Origin: an uncultured Bacteriovoracaceae bacterium
GTDB lineage: Bacteria; Bdellovibrionota; Bacteriovoracia; Bacteriovoracales; Bacteriovoracaceae
Assembly: GCA_937923325.1 (NCBI GenBank)
Contig: CAKZUQ010000031.1
Span: 1 to 5,638 of the forward strand
Length of the DNA stretch: 5,638 bases
Direction of reading: 5' to 3'
Both the position numbers and the translations under genes were made by a program. Shown here in pieces: positions 1-5,212 of this stretch. Below the pieces are notes generated by a model, which saw only the letters and a list, made by a program, of their open reading frames with translations, was not told where the DNA came from and made no database searches. Positions within the stretch are counted from its first letter, which is position 1, and each line of letters starts with the position of its first letter.

Positions 1-109
1 AAAGCAAATAATCGACTCAATTTCCATATGCAATAAATGTTCGGGGGAGTTCAAAAAGTTGCCTATTCAAAGTTCGGCTTAATTCTTTGTTTTGTGGTAT
101 TTATTCTTC

Positions 110-132
110 GAGAGAAGACTTCGTCTTCTCTC
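110..132. repeat. Perfect 10-bp inverted repeat with 3-nt loop
   Basis: The arms gagagaagac (110-119) and gtcttctctc (123-132) are exact reverse complements around the loop ttc. It sits at the point where IstA similarity begins when reading rightwards, so it may mark a rearrangement breakpoint. Neither side has a T run, so it is not a convincing terminator. Confidence 0.6.
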
Positions 133-337
133 TCAAAAGTGCACGACAAGAAGCGAGTTGTTTAAAAAAGAAACTATTCACTTTAAAGCTCTTCCTACAA
201 ATAAATATAAACTATCTCATTGGAAAACAGCAAAAGTTCATCCTGACTGTCACATCCAGCTTGAAAAGAATTTTTACTCCGTCCCTTCTAGGTATGTTGG
301 TAAAGAAGTACGGTGAAATACAACAAAGATATTATCG

Positions 338-383
338 AAATTTTCTCAGGGAGAACAAGTAAATTTTCTCAGGGAGAACAAGT
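338..383. repeat. Perfect 23-bp tandem duplication inside istA
   Basis: Bases 338-360 and 361-383 are identical and directly adjacent (unit begins aaattttctc and ends aacaagt). Because 23 is not a multiple of three, the duplication shifts the istA frame, and the junction creates a TAA stop at 360-362 in frame 3. It looks like a replication-slippage or recombination product fixed after the element lost function. Confidence 0.95.
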
Positions 384-783
384 TTGGCTATTCACAAGAC
401 TTTAAAAGGAAATCATCACTACTCAACAAATAAATCTCACTATCCAGAGAAGAAAATAGTTGAGATGCAGATTTGTTATCAGCGAGCAGTTAAACAGGCA
501 AAAATAATTGGACCTGACACAGAAGTGTTAATTCGAAAGATTTTTAATCAAGACAGGTTCCCACTAAAAAAGCTTAGAAAGGTACAGGGTATTTTAAAAC
601 TCAATATTAAATACTCAAATGAGGCTCTGGAACATGCAAGCGGACTGGCCTTAGAGTTCGATAAACTCTCTTTCTATTATATTGAATCTTGTTGTAAACA
701 CTATCGCCCAAAGGTCGCTAGTTCAAACACAGGAGCCCCAATACGAGATTTAAATTTAATTTGCTTACAAGGAGGAAGAAGCA

Positions 784-1528
784 ATGAGTAACAACACAGA
801 GCTACTGGCAGAGCTTAGACTGTCAGGGATTAAAAACTCTTTAGACTATAGAGTCGATGAAGCTATTAAAGATTAACTTAAGTTATCAAGATTTTTTATC
901 ATTAATACTTGATGATGAAATGATCTATAGAAAGAATCGAAAAAGTGAACGCTTAACTAAGAGAGCAAAGTTTAATAATTTTTTATCTTTAGATGAGTTT
1001 GAAACTTCAACTAAAAGAGGTGTCTCAGTTTCACTTCTTAAGAAACTTAATTCTTTAGATTTTTTATATCGTCATGAAAATATAATATTTAGTGGAGGAA
1101 CTGGAGCGGGTAAAAGCTATCTGGCACAAGCTTTAGGAGCACTTTGTTGTCATGATGGTTACGAGACATTGTTTTTGCCAGTTAATAAAATGTTTAAAGA
1201 AATAGAAGCAGCTGAAGCAAGCGGAGAATATTTAAAATATATAGCTAAGCTTAAAAGAGCAAGATTGTTAATTTTCGATGACTTTGGATTAAGAAATTAT
1301 ACGCATCAGGAAGCAACGATTTTGTATGATATCCTAGAAGAGAAATATCAAAAAGGATCAATAATTATAACAACTCAAGTCCATCCAGAAGGTTGGAAAA
1401 CATTATTTGAAGATGAAGTAATTGCAGAGGCCATAGTTGATAGAGCCAGAAGTTGTGCCCATGAAATTAAGGTTAAAGGCGATTCATTTAGAAAGAACCA
1501 TGAACCGAAAAAAATGGTAGCGAAGTAG
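784..1528 (+). pseudogene. istB: IS21 helper ATPase IstB, frameshifted near the N-terminus
   Basis: IstB is the AAA+ ATPase that IstA needs for target DNA remodelling and target selection. An ideal Shine-Dalgarno (aaggagg, 769-775) lies 8 nt before ATG 784, which overlaps the istA stop. The first 30 codons (MSNNTELLAELRLSGIKNSL...) match the IstB N-terminus, then end at TAA 874-876. The rest of the protein continues in the next frame (NLSYQDFLSLILDDE...) to the stop at 1526. Counting from ATG 857 in that second frame, Walker A GGTGAGKS is at residues 80-87, Walker B LLIFDDFGL at 137-145, sensor-like SIIITTQ at 168-174, and DRARS with the typical tail IKVKGDSFRK at 195-213. Repairing a single base near 857-876 would restore about 247 residues, a normal IstB length. 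A 223-codon product from 857 is conceivable but has no good ribosome site. One lesion in the gene, with its partner istA broken, points to decay. Confidence 0.9.
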
Positions 1529-1581
1529 TGAGTCTTCAGTTAGGCTAGATGTAAGAAATTAGCATATGGTCTTTCTACGAC

Positions 1582-1631
1582 GGCTCACGTCATGTGCGAA
1601 AAAAGTGGCTCACTTTGCGTGCGAATTTTCA
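1582..1631. repeat. IS21 right terminus with two 19-bp repeats
   Basis: Two direct repeats, 1582-1600 and 1607-1625, each have the form ggctcac-N5-gtgcgaa and start 25 bp apart. Fifteen of 19 positions match, with differences confined to the central five bases. Multiple spaced repeats at each end are characteristic of IS21-family elements and are thought to bind the transposase. The outer copy is followed by ttttca, giving a terminus that reads TGAAAATTCGCACGC on the other strand, with the expected TG/CA tip. Confidence 0.75.
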
Positions 1632-1762
1632 CTTTTAGCTTTGCTATCACAGCTGATACTGACTTGGCCTATGCAACTCTAGTCGATGATAATATCAAAG
1701 ATATTGTTGCTCCAGACTCCATTGTAGAGAAAATGAAGGGATATAAATTTAAGCTACAATGA
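1632..1762 (+). pseudogene. 3' stub of an unidentified gene truncated by the IS21 insertion
   Basis: Immediately outside the predicted IS end, one frame runs open for about 42 codons to TGA 1760-1762. It reads FSFAITADTDLAYATLVDD, then NIKDIVAPDSIVEKMKGYK and FKLQ. The composition is protein-like (balanced acidic and hydrophobic residues), unlike a chance frame in AT-rich DNA. The frame continues leftwards into the IS end as far as a stop at 1541, with an ATG at 1592, so a roughly 56-residue hybrid peptide is possible but has no ribosome site. I do not recognise the family. The most economical reading is the C-terminus of a host gene whose 5' part lies on the far side of the IS or is lost. 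Confidence 0.5.
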
Positions 1763-1811
1763 ATATAGTTAAGAGGCAAGAAACACTGGTCCCCGCCCCC
1801 TGATGTTTTTT

Positions 1812-2198
1812 TCAATTACTGCACGCAGCATATACTTTATACTTTTCATCTAGATTTAAATACTTCACTTCATTCCCTTCAAGATTAATGCTTCCATACT
1901 CGTAAGAAACAGTTCTAGCTCGTCTATAAGACGTTTTTTTGAAAAATGTAAATTGAGCTCTTTCTAAATTACTCCACGAATCTATCTTAGAGACAAATTC
2001 AATTTTATTTCTTCGATCGACTTTATAAAAATCAGATCCTCTAATAGTTCCAGAAGTTACTCTGCCTTCCCATTGATGTATTATTTTTGAAGATAGAGCC
2101 GTATTTGATTCTTTATCTTCGAGAGTAACAACACAACTATAATCCGCAAATGCACTTGAAGATATTGAAATTGCCAATAATATAATTAATTTAGTCAT
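1812..2198 (-). CDS. Small secreted protein of unknown function (third gene of operon)
   Basis: This 128-residue protein has a clear Sec signal peptide: K3 followed by a hydrophobic stretch (LIILLAISISSSAFA), with likely cleavage after A18. The mature part, about 110 residues, starts DYSC and ends AACSN. Its two cysteines (C22, C126) near opposite ends could form one disulfide outside the cytoplasm. The middle is rich in Arg/Lys and aromatic residues (FFKKTSYRRAR), with a predicted beta-type pattern of alternating residues. I recognise no family. ATG 2198 shares its A with the stop of the upstream gene (TAATG), and a GGAG motif lies 6 nt upstream inside that gene, so translation is probably coupled. 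It is the last gene of a three-gene operon; no convincing terminator follows. Confidence 0.82.
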   Translation of the reverse strand: MTKLIILLAISISSSAFADYSCVVTLEDKESNTALSSKIIHQWEGRVTSGTIRGSDFYKVDRRNKIEFVSKIDSWSNLERAQFTFFKKTSYRRARTVSYEYGSINLEGNEVKYLNLDEKYKVYAACSN

Positions 2199-2599
2199 TA
2201 TTTACTCCAATCTTCACACTTATAAAGCTTTCCATTAAACTTAACGATATCACCGAAATGAATTTTTCTGACATGGTCTAGACTACTGATTTGATTTGTA
2301 TCATACCTTCTGTTGTGATGATATTGTTGCTGTTGTTGACAATGTTGTTTCTGATAAGACATTTGAGCTAGTTGATTATACTCTTGAATTGTAAGGTCAT
2401 TCCTATCAATTTGTTGATCTTTACTTTGGTCAAGCTTGGGCATACATTTAATTCCGGTTTTAAGCAGCACATACTTATTAGAATCAGAACTACGTAAATA
2501 TTCACTCTTTATTTTCTCTTCGCAAGGTTGAAGTGGAATAGTCTCTTGTGAGAATACTGTTGTTGACACTAAAAATAATAAAGCTAATACATTTTTCAT
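2198..2599 (-). CDS. Small secreted Gln-rich protein of unknown function (second gene of operon)
   Basis: This 133-residue protein has an N-terminal signal peptide (MKNVLALLFLVSTTVFS, probable cleavage before Q18). The mature part has four cysteines (C26, C52, C87, C128), enough for two disulfides. It has a low-complexity stretch QKQHCQQQQQYHHNRR at 83-98, and the five-Gln run is coded by CAA/CAG. The C-terminus FNGKLYKCEDW matches in pattern the end of the gene upstream (NGTLYICTD), which suggests a shared C-terminal domain. It starts 18 nt after the preceding stop with an AGGAG site before ATG 2599, and its stop overlaps the next start. No known family is recognised. Localisation in the periplasm, outer membrane or outside the cell is inferred from the signal and cysteines. 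Confidence 0.83.
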   Translation of the reverse strand: MKNVLALLFLVSTTVFSQETIPLQPCEEKIKSEYLRSSDSNKYVLLKTGIKCMPKLDQSKDQQIDRNDLTIQEYNQLAQMSYQKQHCQQQQQYHHNRRYDTNQISSLDHVRKIHFGDIVKFNGKLYKCEDWSK

Positions 2600-2617
2600 T
2601 TCATACTCCTGATCAAT

Positions 2618-2974
2618 TTATCGTTGTTGTTGAGATTTTAGTTGATTATTTTGTAATCTTTTATCTGTACAAATATACAGTGTCCCATTTACTTCACTAG
2701 ATTCACCGTTTTTAAGTGAAATATGTTTATCTCTAACGTATACTCCCCCCATTTCAAATTCATTTGGAATAATTGCTTTTTTATCGCAAGTTGCCCCATT
2801 TATAGCCACAAAATACACCCTTCCGTGTCCCTCAAGATAATCTGATTGAACTTGAGAAGTGATTGTAAGGTCTGTGCCTGGGCTCATAATTTGGATTTCA
2901 TTAAAACTTGTTACTGTTTTCGCAAATGAAGTAGCACCTAAGCATAGAAGTGAAATTGCAATTAGTCTTTTCAT
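2618..2974 (-). CDS. Small secreted protein of unknown function (first gene of operon)
   Basis: The start is ATG 2974, giving 118 residues. An exact GGAGGA (2981-2986) lies 6 nt upstream, the encoded N-terminus is a textbook signal peptide (MKRLIAISLLCLGATSFA, cleavage after A18), and the predicted promoter lies just upstream. The open frame extends to 3037, but that start would precede the promoter and hide the signal peptide. The mature protein of about 100 residues has two cysteines (C63, C102), contains GHGRVYFVAINGATC, and ends NGTLYICTDKRLQNN followed by SQQQR. The C102 region resembles the end of the next gene product. No family is recognised. It heads the three-gene operon and is divergent from the TIGR02147 regulator, 184 bp away, which makes it a likely regulatory target. 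Confidence 0.82.
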   Translation of the reverse strand: MKRLIAISLLCLGATSFAKTVTSFNEIQIMSPGTDLTITSQVQSDYLEGHGRVYFVAINGATCDKKAIIPNEFEMGGVYVRDKHISLKNGESSEVNGTLYICTDKRLQNNQLKSQQQR

Positions 2975-3003
2975 AAATTTTCCTCCGTTTTTGTTATGGC
3001 CAA

Positions 3004-3032
3004 TGTATAATTGAGGTTTGTACTTTAAACAA
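3004..3032 (-). promoter_or_regulatory. Predicted sigma-70-type promoter of the secreted-protein operon
   Basis: On the minus strand, TTGTTT (-35, 3032-3027) and TATACA (-10, 3009-3004) are separated by exactly 17 bp. Transcription would begin near 2997, leaving a leader of about 22 nt that contains the GGAGGA site of the first gene. GTTC-type half-sites lie directly upstream of the -35 box. Confidence 0.6.
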
Positions 3033-3050
3033 CTCACTATCGTTCGTTCT

Positions 3051-3164
3051 GTTCACTAAGATTATCTGAGTTCATAAAATCCTATAATTTTTTCATGGTT
3101 TTATATATTCTGAGAGTTTAGTGAACAATATGATCTTTATTCATGATATATAAAGTTCATGAAC
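3051..3164. promoter_or_regulatory. Candidate operator region with GTTCA/TGAAC half-sites between divergent operons
   Basis: Five half-sites occur: GTTCA at 3051, 3070 and 3155, and TGAAC at 3122 and 3160. The last two in position form the perfect palindrome GTTCATGAAC (3155-3164), which includes the ATG of the regulator gene. A 9-bp inverted pair (gttcactaa 3051-3059, ttagtgaac 3118-3126) and an 11-bp direct repeat (tgaacaatatg at 3122-3132 and 3160-3170) overlap the same sites. A perfect TATAAT (3083-3088) could be the -10 box of the rightward operon, but no matching -35 is evident. Binding by the adjacent TIGR02147 protein is inference. Confidence 0.5.
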
Positions 3165-3953
3165 AATATGGATTATAGATCTATCATTCAAAATGAATAT
3201 GAGGCTCGGTTGAGCTTTAACCCTAATTATTCATTACGAGCATTCGCTAGAGATATTGAAGTTTCACCATCTCAACTCACAGATATATTAAAATCAAAAA
3301 AGGGCTTATCTACGAAGAAAGCACTTATCGTAGCAAATAAACTTGGCCTAAATGAAAAGGAAGCTCTCACATTTAAAGCAATGGTTGAGTGTCAACACGG
3401 AAGAAGTGATAAGATTCGCAAGCTTGCCGCAAAATACTTAGAGGAAAGCTTATATCAAAACAACTACAAATCTTTGTCTGAAGATAGCTTTGCTATTTTG
3501 GCAAATTGGTACCATTTTGCAATCCTTTCATGCATGGAACTTGATCACTATGATGGTTCAATTGGTTTCTTAGTAAATAAATTATCTCTTAGCTATGAAG
3601 AGGTCGAAACGGCTATAAAACGAATGTTAAGAGAAGAAATGATTGACCTTAACAAGGGAAAGTTTGTTGTAAAAAAAGAAATGTATACAACTTCACATGA
3701 TATTGAGTCAAAGGCGCTAAAGGTATCTCACAAGCAGACTCTGAAACAGGCAATTGATTGTGTAGATTCTATTCCTGTCGAGTTAAGAGATATTACATCA
3801 ATTACGATGGCAATAGATATAGATAAACTTCCAGAAGCGAAGGAAAAAATTAAAAACTTCAGAAGATCTATGAGTAAGTTTTTAGAGTCTGCCAAAAAAA
3901 CAGATGTCTATAATATTAATATTCAACTAGTTCCTGTTTCAAAGGTACAATAA
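3159..3953 (+). CDS. TIGR02147-family transcriptional regulator (HTH plus DUF4423-like domain)
   Basis: The protein is 264 residues, close to the family norm of about 270. Residues 5-20 (DYRSIIQNEYEARLSF) and 22-65 (PNYSLRAFARDIEVSPSQLTDIL...GLS.KKA..VANKLGL) form the N-terminal helix-turn-helix of TIGR02147 proteins. AMVECQHGRSDKIRKLA (74-90) is the usual linker. The second half ends in the family signature RDITSITMAID (210-220), FRRSMSKFL (234-242) and YNINIQLVPV (251-260). TIGR02147 proteins are presumed DNA-binding regulators; few have been studied, and the C-terminal effector is unknown. ATG 3159 lacks a clear Shine-Dalgarno and lies inside a GTTCATGAAC palindrome; ATG 3168 is an alternative start. 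The stop overlaps the next start as TAATG, tying the regulator to the lipoprotein. It probably controls its own operon and perhaps the divergent one. Confidence 0.9.
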   Translation: MNNMDYRSIIQNEYEARLSFNPNYSLRAFARDIEVSPSQLTDILKSKKGLSTKKALIVANKLGLNEKEALTFKAMVECQHGRSDKIRKLAAKYLEESLYQNNYKSLSEDSFAILANWYHFAILSCMELDHYDGSIGFLVNKLSLSYEEVETAIKRMLREEMIDLNKGKFVVKKEMYTTSHDIESKALKVSHKQTLKQAIDCVDSIPVELRDITSITMAIDIDKLPEAKEKIKNFRRSMSKFLESAKKTDVYNINIQLVPVSKVQ

Positions 3954-4942
3954 TGAAAACAATTTTATTTAATTTTTTATTTATACTTTTATTTATTTCA
4001 TGCCAAGAAAATGGAAAGAATAAGAATTCCCAACAGGTCAGTATGGATGGTCATGAAAGAGGTAATGGTGGAGATGAAGTAAGACATGCTTTCATTAATT
4101 TAGGGAATGAAACACTGATCAAGTATAAATTTATGCTTAATCAAATTTTTGAAGAGAATGTGATTGATCAAATGAAAGAAACACTCTCTGTTGATAGAAT
4201 TTTACTTAGTAACAGAGAACTCTTTGATCACTCTGACAGTCAAGTAGCTGCAATTGAAAATAATGGTATTATAACTTTATATATAGGAAATACTCCAGAG
4301 AGATTAAGCTGGGGAAAGATTACCGAAGAACCAAGTCCTTTTATAAAGCTTGTGTTACATGAATTAATCAGAAGTGCCGGGATAAATGATGATAACTACA
4401 TATACACTGACAAGATCATTCAACCGCAAAAGTATATCTCCTTAAGTTTTGATACGCTTCTTCCTAAGGGTTCAGAACCATTTTTAGCAGAACAAATTAT
4501 TGAACATGGAATACGTAAACAAAATCAAAAGACTTCAAATCATTGCGGTAAGGCATACCAGTATGATCTATATGTAACAGGTAAAATTCAATGTGCTAAA
4601 AGTGAAAAAATGTCTCTGTGTAACGTTAAAGAAGCTTTGTCTAATAGCTTTTTAATGAGTTTTAATACTAAAAATGATGCTGAGCTTGTCTCTTTTATAA
4701 ATGATTATGCTTCAAAGGTTATCATTAAATGTAGCTACTCAGCGGAGCAAGTGGTTAATTGTTCAGATGGTACGAAGAGGTTAACTGATAGTTACTCATG
4801 CTCACTAAAGTTTCCTGAACACTATGGACCTGATGGTCAAAGATTATTATCTCAGCAGCAACAACAACAGCAACAACAACAGCAGTCAGCGCAGACACAG
4901 TCTAGGCAGCAAAATCAGAAGCCCAGCCCTTCAACCCCCTAA
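3953..4942 (+). CDS. Putative lipoprotein with HELIRSAGINDDNY motif and polyglutamine tail
   Basis: This 329-residue protein starts with a hydrophobic signal (ILFNFLFILLFIS) and Cys17 in a lipobox-like FISC, so it is probably lipidated and membrane-anchored. Positions 35-44 contain ERGNGGDEVR, a Gly-rich segment of a type common after lipobox or signal sequences in Bdellovibrio-like exported proteins. HELIRSAGINDDNY (136-149) resembles a recurrent motif in uncharacterised proteins of these bacteria. It has the HE pair of zincin metallopeptidases but Arg where HExxH has its second His, so proteolysis is unproven. Six cysteines follow (C198, C214, C223, C260, C270, C283), possibly three disulfides. 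The C-terminus has 11 consecutive Gln (301-311) and then a Gln/Pro/Ser tail ending PSPSTP. TAATG overlap with the TIGR02147 gene indicates one transcript and coupled translation. The function is unknown; a surface sensor, protease-like factor or partner of the regulator are all possible. Confidence 0.85.
   Translation: MKTILFNFLFILLFISCQENGKNKNSQQVSMDGHERGNGGDEVRHAFINLGNETLIKYKFMLNQIFEENVIDQMKETLSVDRILLSNRELFDHSDSQVAAIENNGIITLYIGNTPERLSWGKITEEPSPFIKLVLHELIRSAGINDDNYIYTDKIIQPQKYISLSFDTLLPKGSEPFLAEQIIEHGIRKQNQKTSNHCGKAYQYDLYVTGKIQCAKSEKMSLCNVKEALSNSFLMSFNTKNDAELVSFINDYASKVIIKCSYSAEQVVNCSDGTKRLTDSYSCSLKFPEHYGPDGQRLLSQQQQQQQQQQQSAQTQSRQQNQKPSPSTP
4853..4885 (+). repeat. CAG/CAA polyglutamine codon repeat
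   Basis: Eleven in-frame Gln codons occur in the order CAG2 CAA3 CAG1 CAA3 CAG2, a mirror-symmetric pattern near the 3' end of the lipoprotein gene. Repeats of this kind can change length by slippage in whole codons. Shorter CAA/CAG runs occur in two of the genes on the other strand (2324-2338 and 2624-2632). Confidence 0.9.
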
Positions 4943-5091
4943 TGGAAAAAGGTTAAAAAATTGCATCCAACCCAAAACAAATAAACAACCAGTAAGGGCC
5001 TTAGTATATGCCATGCGAGAAGCAATATTCTTTCCACTAGTGAGCAAGCAATCACCACGAGGCTCGCACCAAAAAACTTAAGCATCTTCAT
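4939..5091 (-). CDS. Possible small membrane peptide, 50 residues
   Basis: A short frame starts at ATG 5091 with a fair Shine-Dalgarno (AAGGA, 7 nt upstream) and ends at TAG 4939-4941, overlapping the lipoprotein stop tail to tail. The peptide begins MKMLKFFGASLVVIACSLVE and continues RILLLAWHILRPLLVVYLFW, ending VGCNFLTFFH. That gives basic residues, then one hydrophobic stretch (about 6-19), a short polar ER, and a second long hydrophobic stretch (about 22-49), as in small inner-membrane proteins. An in-frame ATG at 5109 would add MKKDRI, but its ribosome site would be buried in a hairpin. Caution: the opposite strand is A-rich, which by itself produces Phe/Leu/Val codons, so this could be a chance frame. 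If expressed, it would be antisense to the 3' trailer of the lipoprotein transcript. No family is recognised. Confidence 0.35.
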   Translation of the reverse strand: MKMLKFFGASLVVIACSLVERILLLAWHILRPLLVVYLFWVGCNFLTFFH

Positions 5092-5116
5092 AATTCTGTC
5101 CTTCTTCATCAGAAAT

Positions 5117-5146
5117 AGACTTCCAAGGCTTTCACCTTAGAAGTCT
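5117..5146 (-). promoter_or_regulatory. Leader hairpin upstream of the small minus-strand ORF
   Basis: Arms 5117-5128 and 5135-5146 pair over 12 positions around a 6-nt loop. On the plus strand one position is a C-A mismatch. On the minus strand the same position is a U-G wobble, so the minus-strand RNA forms an uninterrupted 12-bp stem with loop UGAAAG. It lies about 13 nt upstream of the AAGGA site of the small ORF. It is not followed by a T run, so it is more likely a leader or RNA-stability structure than a terminator. Confidence 0.4.
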
Positions 5147-5180
5147 GCTAAACACTCGCAAAGACAAAGGTTCTGGCATT

Positions 5181-5212
5181 TGTACTACCAAATTTTTTGG
5201 TAGTACACTTTT
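5181..5212 (+). terminator. Likely rho-independent terminator, perfect 12-bp stem
   Basis: The arms tgtactaccaaa (5181-5192) and tttggtagtaca (5196-5207) are perfect reverse complements around ttt, and the plus strand continues cttttt. This suits a terminator for rightward transcription from the regulator-lipoprotein operon, though it is about 240 bp beyond the last stop. The stem is only moderately GC-rich, so a protein-binding palindrome is an alternative. Confidence 0.5.

Larger units (their letters stand above)
92..791 (+). pseudogene. istA: IS21 transposase IstA, C-terminal part, multiply frameshifted
   Basis: This encoded the C-terminal region of the IS21 DDE transposase. Frame 2 reads LPTNKYKLSHWKTAKVH and FYSVPSRYVGKEVR, matching the conserved IstA block usually seen as 'Y..A.W..ARVH...FYSVP..LVG..V'. 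A stop then occurs at 314-316. The natural continuation (VKYNKDIIEI) lies in frame 1, FSQGEQV lies in another frame, and AIHKTLKGNHHYST onward runs open in frame 3 from 384 to the stop at 789-791. That last part includes IGPDTEVLIRKIF and GILKLNIKYSNEALEHA, the typical IstA tail. At least three frame changes are needed, two of them explainable by loss of one G from a short G run (about 313 and 386). A perfect 23-bp tandem duplication (338-383) adds another lesion. The region upstream of about 135 no longer resembles IstA. Family identity is firm; the exact mutations are inferred. Confidence 0.88.
1..1631 (+). mobile_element. Degenerate IS21-family insertion sequence, left end missing
   Basis: The istA-istB gene order, the overlap of the istA stop with the istB start, and a right end with spaced repeats are the hallmarks of the IS21 family, which transposes with IstA (DDE transposase) and IstB (AAA+ helper ATPase). 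Only the last quarter or so of istA is visible; the catalytic DDE domain and the left end are absent from the window. Recognisable IstA homology starts near position 135, so bases 1-134 may be rearranged element DNA or other sequence. Both genes carry frameshifts, so the copy should be unable to move by itself. The right boundary is placed at the CA near 1630-1631, because IS21-type ends read TG...CA. The exact left limit is unknown. Confidence 0.85.

Noticed and set aside
87..362. Open frame of 91 codons at the left end
   Set aside because: It is a different frame over the istA remnant; it does not carry the conserved HWKTAKVH/FYSVP block and ends at a stop made by the 23-bp duplication junction.
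1592..1762. Independent 56-codon gene starting at ATG 1592
   Set aside because: The first part is made of the IS terminal repeats and has no ribosome site; only the part after 1631 looks like real coding sequence.
1780..1812. Terminator at the C-rich stretch before the T run
   Set aside because: The flanking AAACA/TGTTT arms give only a weak 5-7 bp AT stem, and the C-rich part has no partner; it is not convincing on either strand.
2975..3037. 21-residue N-terminal extension of the first secreted protein
   Set aside because: The internal ATG 2974 has a GGAGGA site and begins a proper signal peptide, and the predicted promoter lies within the extension.
3953..4942. Assignment of the lipoprotein as an active metalloprotease
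   Set aside because: HELIR lacks the second His of HExxH, so catalytic activity cannot be claimed from the sequence.
4824..5081. Open frame of 85 codons overlapping the lipoprotein 3' end
   Set aside because: It reads the CAG/CAA repeat in another frame (Asn/Ser-rich), has no ribosome site, and lies mostly inside the well-supported lipoprotein gene.
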